In this document: in pieces, positions 1 to 7,771 of the stretch
Position numbering within the stretch: position 1 is the first letter of the stretch
Layout of the letters: the number at the start of each line of letters is the position of its first letter
Assembly: GCA_020631815.1 (NCBI GenBank)
Contig: JACKGW010000007.1
Span: forward strand, 146,258-210,257
DNA: 64,000 nucleotides
Source of the DNA: Planctomycetota bacterium
GTDB taxonomy: Bacteria; Planctomycetota; PLA2; JAEUHO01
Direction of reading: 5' to 3'
Made by a program: the position numbers and the translations under genes
Notes under the pieces: generated by a model
Seen by the model: the letters and a program-made list of their open reading frames with translations, nothing else
Database searches by the model: none
Told to the model about the DNA's origin: nothing

Positions 1-2488
1 GCCCGGCAGCCTTCTCGCGATCCTCCTTGATCTCGGTCTCGCTGATCTTGAGGACGCGGAGCGGGTCGTCGCCCTTGGCCTTCACGTCGTCGTAGGCCTT
101 GATCTTGGTCTTGAGCTTGATCAGCTCCTGCTCGGCCGCGTTGCGCGCACCAGCCTTCAGGTAGTAGGTCTTCTCCGTGGTGCCGAACTCGCCCTTCAGC
201 TTGGCGCCTTCGGCGAGCAGCGTGCGCAGGCGGTCCTCGATGCCCTTGGCCTGGTCGTTGTAGTAGCTGGCCAGACGCTGCGTGATGATCGGCAGGCGCG
301 AGGACTCCGGCGCAACGCGCAGCAAGCGACGGAACCAGTCGATGGCGTTCTCGATGTCGTTCTTGCCGAGGTAGGCCTCGACCATGTAGGCCATCGTGCC
401 GCTGTAGAAGGTGAAGTCGTTGGAGTCCTTCTTGGCCGTGCGCCACGCGCCATACGTGCCGTGGTAGCCGTCGAGCAGCTTGATGACCTCGTCCCACTTC
501 TCCTGGTCGACGAGAGCACCCGCCGCCCAGAACACCAGCTCGCCCCGGGCGTCCTCACGACGCTTGCGGATCGAGTCGTGCTCGGTGACCTGCTGCTGGG
601 CCTCGGCCGTGGCCCAGTAGGCCTCGGCCTCCTGGAACACGCGCAGCACGCCCGCCGGGTCCTTGAGCATGTTGGCGATGCGCGCCTGGTAGGCCCACGC
701 GTCGTCCTGCTTCTGGTTCGTGGCGTCCTTGGCGACCTGCTTCAGGAGCTCGGCCGCGCGCTTGAGCTGGCGCTCGCGCTCGGCGCCCTTGGCCTTGGCG
801 CCCTGCTGGAGCAGGTCCAACGCCTCGTTCCAGACGCCGACCTTCTCCTGCGGGTGGCCCGGGTAGTCGCCGGCGAACGCACTGCGCATCGCCTTGAAGC
901 GCTCGTCGAGCGCGGTCGACTTGGTCTCGTCGGCCATGCGCTTCCAGCGGGCGATGGCCGCCAGGCGTAGGTTGCCGTACTCGATGAGGTTGGGGTCGTT
1001 CTCGCGGGTGGTGCGCGGAGCGACGCCGTCCTGCCAAAGCTCGTGGATGGGGTCCAGCGCTAGCGCGGCGCCCAGGTCGTCGCCCAGCGAGCTGTAGCAG
1101 CTGCTGAGGCGCTTCCAGAGGTCGACCAGCTTGTCGAGGTTCTCGCGCGTGCGCGGAAGCGCGGCCAGCGCCTGCTGGAACATGGCGATGGCATCCGCCC
1201 AGCGCTCGTCGGCCATGCGGGCGTTGCCGATGCGGATCATGATGTCCGCGTCGACGTCGAGCGAGCCCGTGGCGTTCTCGACGACCTTGGCGATCTCGCG
1301 GTTGGCCAGCGCTTCGAGCGCGGGCATGCCGCCGGCCTTGGCGAACGTGGCCGCCTCGTCGAGGACGGAGATGGCCTGGTCGTAGGACTGGCGCGCAGCG
1401 TGGAGCTTGCCCAGCTCGATCCAGGCGCGAACGCCGTTCTCCTTGAGACGCGCGTCCGGGTAGCGATCGAGCATGGGCGACACGTTGGTCACGCCCACAC
1501 GCAGGTAGTTGACGCCGCCCATCTCGCGGATCTCGAGGCAGGTGCGCGCGTAGTGGAAGAAGCCGCGCGTGATGACCTCGAGGTGCTCGGGCGACTCGTT
1601 GGGCGTCTGCATGCAGGTGTCGAACCAGCTGAGCGCGGAGCGGTAGGCGGACTCGCGCTCCCCCTCCTCGCGGGCGCACTTGCCGATCTCGGCGAAGTTG
1701 AGGCCCGATATGTCCTGCGCGTAGACCGCGATGAGCGTGCCGTCGTAGTCGAAGACGAACGTCTCGAGCTCGGTCGCCGCCAGCTCCAGGGCCTTGCGAG
1801 CCGAGGACGAGCAAGAGGGCTCCACGAGGGCCTTGTAGTGCTGGCAGAGGACCCAGTTGTAGTGGGCGATCAGCTGCAAGTCGGTCGGGTTGGCGCCGTT
1901 GTAGCCCTGGCGCAGGCTGTCGAAGTGCTTGCTGGCCGACTCGACGAAGGAGCGGGCAGCGGACTGGACCTCGGCGGCGTTGGTGCCGCGCAGCTCCATC
2001 TCGTCGCCGTCGCCGAGCAGGCTGTCCTTGACGAACTGCGCGAAGCCCAGGCGCGTGGTGCCGATCTGGAGGCGCGCCTCGTTGGCGCGCGCGTGCTTGG
2101 GGTACTTGCTGACGAAGGCCTCGAGCGAGTTGCACGCGTCTTCGAACAGCTTGACGAGGTCCTTGAAGGGCACGCCGGGGCGGGCGAGCGCGCCGCGGGC
2201 CTCGTCGCTGGCCAGCCGGGCCAGGCCGTAGGCCGCGAGGTCCTTGCGCTCGTCACTGGCGCCGGGCTCCTCGAGCATGCCGCGGAGCACCTTGCGCGCG
2301 TACTCGAAGTAGGCCTTGTCGCCCGTGGCTTGACCGATGCCGGCCAGCGACTGGGCGAAGTCGAAGTCGTCCTCGCCGGCCTGGGCCGCCGGCGAGGCGA
2401 CGGGCAGGGCGATGAAGAGCGCGACGAGGAGGAGCGACACGCGGCGTGTGAGGGGGCGCAGTCGCGGCAGGAAGTGGCTAGGACGCAT
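1..2488 (-). CDS. Secreted helical-repeat (TPR-type) protein, C-terminal end beyond window
   Basis: An open frame of 829 codons runs off the left edge, so the C-terminus is missing. The ATG at 2488 is preceded by AAGGAAG at good spacing. The N-terminus is a signal peptide: arginine-rich start, hydrophobic core (SLLLVALFIALPVA) and an AQA cleavage site near residue 37, so the mature protein is extracytoplasmic. The rest is alpha-helical with degenerate TPR units, for example YDQAISVLDEAATFA, WADAIAMFQQALAALP and ENAIDWFRRLLRVAPESSRL. No catalytic motif is visible. It lies downstream of, and on the same strand as, the secretin gene, but 634 bases and two terminator-like hairpins separate them, so it is probably its own transcript. 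A role as an envelope scaffold is inference. Confidence 0.8.
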   Translation of the reverse strand, partial: MRPSHFLPRLRPLTRRVSLLLVALFIALPVASPAAQAGEDDFDFAQSLAGIGQATGDKAYFEYARKVLRGMLEEPGASDERKDLAAYGLARLASDEARGALARPGVPFKDLVKLFEDACNSLEAFVSKYPKHARANEARLQIGTTRLGFAQFVKDSLLGDGDEMELRGTNAAEVQSAARSFVESASKHFDSLRQGYNGANPTDLQLIAHYNWVLCQHYKALVEPSCSSSARKALELAATELETFVFDYDGTLIAVYAQDISGLNFAEIGKCAREEGERESAYRSALSWFDTCMQTPNESPEHLEVITRGFFHYARTCLEIREMGGVNYLRVGVTNVSPMLDRYPDARLKENGVRAWIELGKLHAARQSYDQAISVLDEAATFAKAGGMPALEALANREIAKVVENATGSLDVDADIMIRIGNARMADERWADAIAMFQQALAALPRTRENLDKLVDLWKRLSSCYSSLGDDLGAALALDPIHELWQDGVAPRTTRENDPNLIEYGNLRLAAIARWKRMADETKSTALDERFKAMRSAFAGDYPGHPQEKVGVWNEALDLLQQGAKAKGAERERQLKRAAELLKQVAKDATNQKQDDAWAYQARIANMLKDPAGVLRVFQEAEAYWATAEAQQQVTEHDSIRKRREDARGELVFWAAGALVDQEKWDEVIKLLDGYHGTYGAWRTAKKDSNDFTFYSGTMAYMVEAYLGKNDIENAIDWFRRLLRVAPESSRLPIITQRLASYYNDQAKGIEDRLRTLLAEGAKLKGEFGTTEKTYYLKAGARNAAEQELIKLKTKIKAYDDVKAKGDDPLRVLKISETEIKEDREKAAG

Positions 2489-2616
2489 GGGCTTCCTTTT
2501 CCGGGTCGGAAGGTGCGAGGTTCAGGAGCTACGCGCTACGCGGCGCACGGGGGCGCCTCGAGCACGGGAGTCGATGGAAACGGGCGGGCGCGGGGACGTT
2601 CGGGAACGCGGTGAGT

Positions 2617-2628
2617 CGTGCATGCACG
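2617..2628. repeat. Perfect 12-bp palindrome
   Basis: CGTGCATGCACG is a perfect palindrome about 130 bases upstream of the helical-repeat gene start at 2488. With the palindrome at 2647-2668 it could be an operator; function is not known. Confidence 0.4.
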
Positions 2629-2646
2629 CGAGCCCGGCGGGCGTCG

Positions 2647-2668
2647 GAGCAGCCTGTCCAGGCTGCTC
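2647..2668. repeat. 22-bp near-perfect palindrome
   Basis: Two 10-base arms (GAGCAGCCTG and its complement) are separated by only 2 bases. The loop is too short for a good RNA hairpin, so a dimeric-protein binding site upstream of the gene starting at 2488 is more likely. Inference only. Confidence 0.4.
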
Positions 2669-3032
2669 GGAGGCCTTGCGACCGGACGGCAAGCGAACCT
2701 CCCGCCAGACCGGGTGCACGTGGCGGCGGAGTCTACGGATGGGCCCCGAAGGGGTCAACCGGGCGAGCCGCGCTCTTGCCCCGAAGCTCGCCTCGCGGAC
2801 GTCGGGCCCGCGGTTGCGGCGAGCCCTCGCCAGGTCGAAGCGAGAACGCGGAAGCGTGCGGCGCCAAGCTCGCGGGGCGGCAACACACATGGCAGCCATC
2901 CAGTCCATCGAGGCGGCTGCGGCGCGAACATCGGGGTGAGATCGAACGCGAACGGGTACCGACAGCATACCTCCACCGGGCCCCGGGCGCACAACCCCCT
3001 TCTCGAAGCGTCCTCGCCGAGCCCACAACGAA

Positions 3033-3067
3033 CCAGGCCCGCGGGCCACAGGGGCTCGCGGGCCTGG
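3033..3067 (-). terminator. Hairpin downstream of secretin gene
   Basis: Perfect 11-base arms (3033-3043 and 3057-3067) with a 13-base loop, about 55 bases beyond the secretin stop. No clear T-run follows, as is common in very GC-rich genomes. Confidence 0.5.
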
Positions 3068-3079
3068 AAGGGTGGGGGA

Positions 3080-3101
3080 GAGGGGGCCTCGCGGCCCCCT
3101 C
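3080..3101 (-). terminator. Strong hairpin just after secretin stop
   Basis: Perfect 9-base arms (GAGGGGGCC and its complement) around a TCGC tetraloop, about 21 bases beyond the secretin stop codon. Together with the next hairpin it is a likely transcription terminator for the minus-strand secretin gene. Confidence 0.6.
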
Positions 3102-3122
3102 ACTACCTGGAGGGCGTTGCGG

Positions 3123-6100
3123 CTAGCGGGCGTTGCAGCTGGTGCAGGTCGGCTTGGGCGCACGCGGGGCGCAACCGCAGTCCGGCGCGGGCGGCGGGAC
3201 GTCGCACATGCCGTTCATGCAGGGGCCGCAGCCCGGGTCGATCTCGCGGATCGGGCGGTAGAAGCGCTCGGGCTCGGGCGGCAGGACCAGGTTGTCCTTC
3301 GGCTCGAGCTCCTCGAGCGGCACGATCCGCGCCGTCACGAGGATGAGCAGGTTGCGACGGTTGACGAAGTTGCCACGACGCGTGAACAGGAAGCTCAACA
3401 CCGGCAGCTTCGAGAAGAAGGGCACGCCGCTGTCACGCAGGTCCTTGTCGTAGTACTTCATGCCGCCGAGCAGCAGGGTCGCACCGTCCGGCATCATGAC
3501 CGTGGTGCGCACGCGCTGGATGCGCATCTCGGGCACCTGCAGCGTCACCGGGGCGCTCGGGAAGGGACCCGACGCCAAGTTGGTCGTGATGGTGGGGATG
3601 GGGCGGAGCACCTCGGCCACCGTCGGGCGCAGCTCGAGCGTCACGAAGCGACGGTCGCTGCTGACGATCGGGCGGACGTCGAGCACGACGCCTTCCTGGA
3701 TCGTCTGCACCACCGGGTTCGCGATGTTCGACGCCTGGGCGATCTCGACCTCGTAGTCAGCCACGTAGCTGATCTGGTTGAGGATCGAGAGGTTGGCGCG
3801 CTGCGCGTTGTAGACGGTGAGGCGCGGGGCCGTGATCTGCTGCACGCGCTGGCTCTTCTCGACAGCGCGCATGATCACCTCGAGGCCGGTGACATCGAGG
3901 AACGACGTGCGGATCATCGTGTGCTGGTAGCTCAGGCCACCGCTGTTGGTCAGCACGTTGGCATCGCCGAAGGGCATCTCGGTGACGTCGAAGAGGTTTT
4001 CGACGCGAGCCGAGTACGCGCCGTTGGCGCCGTCGTTCCAGAAGATGCCGGCGTCGCGGTTGGAGCCCGCGTTGGCGCCCGGAAGGCTCGGCTCGTCAGC
4101 GCCGAAGCCCGTGCCGGTCTGGCGCAGGTCGTCCATGACGAGGCCCGGCAGGCCAGCCGGGTTGATCTCCGGCGGCAGGTCGGCAGCCTCGAGGCCGCGG
4201 ATGTCGACGCCCACGTCACGCAGGAAGTTGTCTTCCGCCGTGAGGAAGCGGACCTCGAGGTTGACCAGGACGCCGGTGCTGGCGCGCAGCTGGCTCAGGA
4301 GCTCCTCGATCTCCGCCAGGATCTCCGGCGTGTTGCGGACGATGATGATGCCGTTCTGGGCGACGGGGGCGCTCTCGCTCCACGTCTCCTCGTTGCCGAT
4401 CGTGTTCTGGATCAGCTCGACGAGGCTGTCGGGCGAGTAGATCGGCTCCGGCTCCGGGAGGTCCGGGGGCTCGGGCGGCGTGAAGTTCGACGGGACGAGG
4501 TTGAGGTCCTCGGTGGAGTAGTCGCGGATCTGGACGGCCAGGTCGCGGACGTCGAAGTAGCGGAGCTTCATCGCGCCGCGCACCTCGTCCTTGGTGAGGA
4601 TGGTGACGACGCCACCGCGGGGCTGCCACCCCAGCTCGTACTGCTCCGTGATGAGGTCGAGCACGGTCGCGACGCTGACGTCGCTCACGTTGAGGTTGAC
4701 GGCGATCTCCTCGCCCTTCTCCTCGATGACCTTGGGCGTCACGTAGAAGTTGAGGCCCGTGATGGTGCGCAGGTAGACGACCACGGTGTCGAGGTTGGCC
4801 TCTTCCCAGGTCAGGCCCTGCACGCGCTGCTTGGTGAGCACGCTGAGGATGGCCTGCTTGTCACCACCGTCGCCGGCGTCGATGGGGTCACCGACGGCGC
4901 GCGGCTGGCGCTGGGCGATGTCCTCGAGCCAGTTCTCGGGGAACACGACCGTGTCGACCTGGGGGAGGCTGCTCTCCTCCAAGTCCATCATGATCGACTT
5001 CCACTGGTCGGCGAACTCGCGACGGTACTCGCACTCGTTGTCGATGTGCTCGGCGTCGTGGCTCATCTCGATGATGCGCTCGGCATCGCGGTTGTTGGGG
5101 TCGGCGCGAAGGATCTGGCGCGCGAACTCACGGGCGAGGGCGAACTCGCCGCGACGGAAGGCGCGGTGCGCACCTTCGAACCACGCGCGGATGCGACCGA
5201 GGCGCTGCTCGCGGGCCTGGACCATCTCCGACTCGCGCTCGGCCTGCGCACGGCGCACGGCGTCCTGACGAGCGCGACGCTCGGAGACGCGGGCCTTGGC
5301 CTGCGCGGCGTCGATCAGGTCGCGGATGTTGTCGGCCGACGTGCCGAAGTCCGCGGTCTGGTCGTACCAGCTGATGATGGCCAGCGCCTTGTTGTAGTCG
5401 CGCACGGCCTCGTCGTAGCGCTCGGCGGCTTCGTTCTGCTGACCGCGGCGCAGGTTGTTGCGCACCTCGGTGGCAGCGCGCTCGCGCTGGACCGTGGCCA
5501 CGTCGCCGCGGGAGCCGGCGTACGCACCCGCGGTGCTGGCGCGATCGAGCGACACGGACTGCCAAAGCTCGCGGGCCTCGGCGTTGGTCGGGTCGAGGTC
5601 GAGGGCCTTGGTGACCATCTCCTTCGCGCCGTCCACGTCGGCCATGCGAAGGGCTTCACGGGCCTTCTCGATGTAGGACTGCACGAGGAACGCGCGACGC
5701 TCGGCCATGGCCGCGCCACGATCCGAGATCGAAGGGGCCTCCGACGGAGCCGGGGCGGCGGTGTCTTCCGGGGCGGGAAGACCCTCGTAGACCGGAGTCT
5801 CGACGGGGAACGAGATCGCCGGGGCGATCGGGGCGGGCGCGCCCGACTCGCTCGACCAGACGACCTGGCCCACGCGGTGGTGCTGCCAGCCCGCGGGCAA
5901 GCCCTCGGTGGTCGTGCCCTCGTACACCGTCACCGGCTGCGAGACGGTCGGCAGCACGCTGGAGGGCGCGGCATAGCCCGACGGAGCCGGCGCGGGGTAC
6001 TCACCCACGACGACGCGCGGCGCGCGCACCTTCGGCTGCACGCCGACGATCGGCATGCTCTCGATCGGCTGCTTCACCTTGATCGTGGGAAGCGAACCCG

Positions 6101-6332
6101 TCGACGGGAACGGCGCGGGAGCCTCACCCGCCGGAGGCAGGTCAACCGCCGGCATCGTGGGGGCGGGCTTCTGCTCCGGAAGTACCGCGCTCGGCGTCGG
6201 TGACGCCTGCACGTTGCTCGCGGAGGACGCGTCGTCGCCGGCGTACGCGGTCGTGGCGGGCGTAAAGCCTCCCGCAACGATCACGACGAGCGCGCCAGCG
6301 AGGATCAAGAGGACGAGGGCGCTGCGCTTCAT
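3123..6332 (-). CDS. TPR-containing secretin (GspD/PilQ-type outer-membrane channel)
   Basis: Likely forms the outer-membrane pore of a type II secretion or type IV pilus-like machine. Numbered from an upstream ATG at 6344: signal peptide 1-35 ending TTAYA; acidic/proline-rich linker; TPR-like helices at about 210-270 and 385-430 (for example ALDLDPTNAEARELW); a secretin N-domain at about 515-590; secretin core at about 690-1030. The core holds the family signature (MMPDGATLLLGGMK) and the C-terminal LPVLSFLFTRRG stretch. The tail is cysteine-rich (eight Cys in the last 40 residues), which is unusual. The start at 6332 (MKRSALVLLILAG) is preferred because the purine-rich AAAGGATGG box abuts the 6344 ATG but is well spaced for 6332. 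It stands about 8.7 kb from the pseudopilin operon that probably supplies its partners. Family assignment is firm; substrate is unknown. Confidence 0.9.
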   Translation of the reverse strand: MKRSALVLLILAGALVVIVAGGFTPATTAYAGDDASSASNVQASPTPSAVLPEQKPAPTMPAVDLPPAGEAPAPFPSTGSLPTIKVKQPIESMPIVGVQPKVRAPRVVVGEYPAPAPSGYAAPSSVLPTVSQPVTVYEGTTTEGLPAGWQHHRVGQVVWSSESGAPAPIAPAISFPVETPVYEGLPAPEDTAAPAPSEAPSISDRGAAMAERRAFLVQSYIEKAREALRMADVDGAKEMVTKALDLDPTNAEARELWQSVSLDRASTAGAYAGSRGDVATVQRERAATEVRNNLRRGQQNEAAERYDEAVRDYNKALAIISWYDQTADFGTSADNIRDLIDAAQAKARVSERRARQDAVRRAQAERESEMVQAREQRLGRIRAWFEGAHRAFRRGEFALAREFARQILRADPNNRDAERIIEMSHDAEHIDNECEYRREFADQWKSIMMDLEESSLPQVDTVVFPENWLEDIAQRQPRAVGDPIDAGDGGDKQAILSVLTKQRVQGLTWEEANLDTVVVYLRTITGLNFYVTPKVIEEKGEEIAVNLNVSDVSVATVLDLITEQYELGWQPRGGVVTILTKDEVRGAMKLRYFDVRDLAVQIRDYSTEDLNLVPSNFTPPEPPDLPEPEPIYSPDSLVELIQNTIGNEETWSESAPVAQNGIIIVRNTPEILAEIEELLSQLRASTGVLVNLEVRFLTAEDNFLRDVGVDIRGLEAADLPPEINPAGLPGLVMDDLRQTGTGFGADEPSLPGANAGSNRDAGIFWNDGANGAYSARVENLFDVTEMPFGDANVLTNSGGLSYQHTMIRTSFLDVTGLEVIMRAVEKSQRVQQITAPRLTVYNAQRANLSILNQISYVADYEVEIAQASNIANPVVQTIQEGVVLDVRPIVSSDRRFVTLELRPTVAEVLRPIPTITTNLASGPFPSAPVTLQVPEMRIQRVRTTVMMPDGATLLLGGMKYYDKDLRDSGVPFFSKLPVLSFLFTRRGNFVNRRNLLILVTARIVPLEELEPKDNLVLPPEPERFYRPIREIDPGCGPCMNGMCDVPPPAPDCGCAPRAPKPTCTSCNAR

Positions 6333-6344
6333 CCTGGGTGCCAT

Positions 6345-6814
6345 CCTTTCGGGCTCTCGCGACTATCCACATCGCGCGCGTGCCAAGGCATCCGCGCGAC
6401 GTGTCCGACCCGGTCGCTTGCTTCGGGTGCGGATCTCCCTGCTGTCGGAGCGCGCGCGTGCCGACGTCCGTGGAGACGCCACCACATCCCGAGCTCCTGA
6501 ATCACCTGCAACCGGTCGACTCGCACGCGGGCACACGAGGCGCACCACGCGTTCGTCGACGTCGCGACACGCCCGCCGGGTTGCTGCGTGAGCTCCTCCC
6601 GAGCTCGCGCGCCCCGTCGTTCGCGTCCCGACTCCCTCCCTGCCGAAGGTCCGGCGTGGGCAGATAGGTACGGCCGCCCTGTCACGCGGCGGTCACGTGG
6701 AACGCCGCCAAGCCCCGGATCTTGGGCTGGGCGGGCCATCGTGGGGGGGGTGCGTCGCGGCTTCGTCACGACCCCCGTCATGGGACGGTCCGCCGGGCGG
6801 TCTACCCTCTCGCC
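6345..6814. other. Divergent intergenic region
   Basis: About 470 bases between the secretin gene (minus) and the uracil-DNA glycosylase gene (plus). It must hold both promoters. A TACCCT box at 6803-6808 serves the plus-strand gene. On the minus strand a GGATAGT sequence lies about 25 bases upstream of the secretin start and is a possible -10. No gene is seen. Confidence 0.5.
6803..6808 (+). promoter_or_regulatory. -10 box (TACCCT), leaderless-type start
   Basis: TACCCT ends 6 bases before the GTG at 6815, so the transcript would begin at or next to the start codon. The same geometry recurs at several other genes in the window. No clear -35. Confidence 0.45.
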
Positions 6815-7702
6815 GTGCCCGCCGAGCCGTCCCCGTCGCCTCCGGCCGTCCGGACCCCGCCGACGCCCCTCGAGGAGGCCGCCGTGCTGCTGGCCTGGCT
6901 GCGCCGCAGCGGTGGGCGCTGGCTCGCGGCGGACGCCCCCGGCGCCGACGCGGGGTCGCTCGCGGCCCCGTCCCGGCCTGGCCCGGCAGCAGGGAGCCAC
7001 GGCGCGCGCCCCGCCGCCCGCACGGCCCCAGGAAACACCGGAAAACAGGGCTCTCCGGGCCCGGACGTCGGCGGGGTCGCGGCGGCACGGGCGGCTTCGG
7101 CGCCGGCGATCCCCTTGCCCGAGCGGGTCGCCGCCCTGGCTCGCATGGCCGATGATGTTGCATCATGCAAGCGTTGTCGCCTGTGCGAGACGCGCACACG
7201 CACGGTCTTCGGCGTCGGCTCGCCGACGGCGCGCCTCGTCGTGGTGGGCGAGGCCCCGGGGGCCGACGAGGATCGCCAGGGCGAGCCCTTCGTCGGTCGC
7301 GCCGGCCAGCTGCTGGACCGGATGCTCGGAGCCATCGGCCTCTCGCGCGACGGGGATGACGTCTATATCTGCAACGTGCTCAAGTGCCGGCCGCCGGGCA
7401 ACCGCGACCCGCACCTGGACGAAGTCGGCGCGTGCCGGGCGTTCCTCGACGAGCAGCTGCGCTTGCTCAAGCCCGAGGTCGTCCTGGCGCTGGGCGCGCC
7501 CGCCGCACGCACGGTCCTCGGTACCCACCGCGGGATCTCGAGCCTGCGCGGTCGCTTCCTCACGAGCCCGGCTGGCTGGCGCGTGATGCCTACGTGGCAC
7601 CCCGCGTACTTGCTTCGCCAGCCCGATGCCAAGCGCGAGGCCTGGGCCGACCTGCAGAAGGTGGCGGCGGCTCTCGGCCTGTCGATCCCGCCACGCGCGT
7701 GA
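6815..7702 (+). CDS. Family 4 uracil-DNA glycosylase (4Fe-4S)
   Basis: Removes uracil from DNA in base-excision repair. The four cluster cysteines are present with family spacing: C118-x2-C121 in CKRCRLC and C191-x15-C207. The catalytic/uracil-binding segment GEAPGADEDRQGEPFVG (about 145-161) and the C-terminal HPAYLLR motif are intact. The GTG at 6815 is chosen because a TACCCT -10 box ends 6 bases upstream; an in-frame ATG at 6722 would add 31 residues that look non-coding. The family usually begins close to the first cysteine, but here about 115 proline/alanine-rich residues precede it, so the N-terminal extension is unusual. It seems to be transcribed alone, ahead of an unrelated membrane-TPR gene. 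Confidence 0.92.
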   Translation: MPAEPSPSPPAVRTPPTPLEEAAVLLAWLRRSGGRWLAADAPGADAGSLAAPSRPGPAAGSHGARPAARTAPGNTGKQGSPGPDVGGVAAARAASAPAIPLPERVAALARMADDVASCKRCRLCETRTRTVFGVGSPTARLVVVGEAPGADEDRQGEPFVGRAGQLLDRMLGAIGLSRDGDDVYICNVLKCRPPGNRDPHLDEVGACRAFLDEQLRLLKPEVVLALGAPAARTVLGTHRGISSLRGRFLTSPAGWRVMPTWHPAYLLRQPDAKREAWADLQKVAAALGLSIPPRA

Positions 7703-7758
7703 CCGCACCCGGCAGGGCGGCGCCCCGACGGATGACCGCCGAATGACGGGACCCCCGG

Positions 7759-7764
7759 TATCCC
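7759..7764 (+). promoter_or_regulatory. -10 box (TATCCC), leaderless-type start
   Basis: TATCCC ends 7 bases before the ATG at 7772. It fits the recurring -10 pattern of the window, though the last base is C rather than T. Confidence 0.35.
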
Positions 7765-7771
7765 AGCCGCG

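Larger units (their letters stand above)
2489..3122. other. Intergenic region, no gene supported
   Basis: 634 bases between two minus-strand genes. It must hold the promoter of the helical-repeat gene and the terminator of the secretin gene. Open frames here are arginine/proline-rich and look like high-GC artefacts. Two palindromes (2617-2628 and 2647-2668) and two strong hairpins (3033-3067 and 3080-3101) are listed separately. Confidence 0.6.

Noticed and set aside
1400..2614. Long plus-strand open frame antisense to the helical-repeat gene
   Set aside because: Composition is Leu/Arg/Ala-biased as in antisense frames of GC-rich genes; the minus frame has a signal peptide, a ribosome-binding site and helical repeats.
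2522..3163. Minus-strand open frame in the intergenic region
   Set aside because: Arg/Pro-rich, crosses two strong hairpins and has no recognisable start signal.
3072..6203. 1043-codon plus-strand open frame
   Set aside because: It is antisense to the secretin gene, whose family motifs are unmistakable.
6355..6385. TGGCACG upstream of the secretin as a sigma54 promoter
   Set aside because: The -24 part matches but there is no GC at the -12 position.
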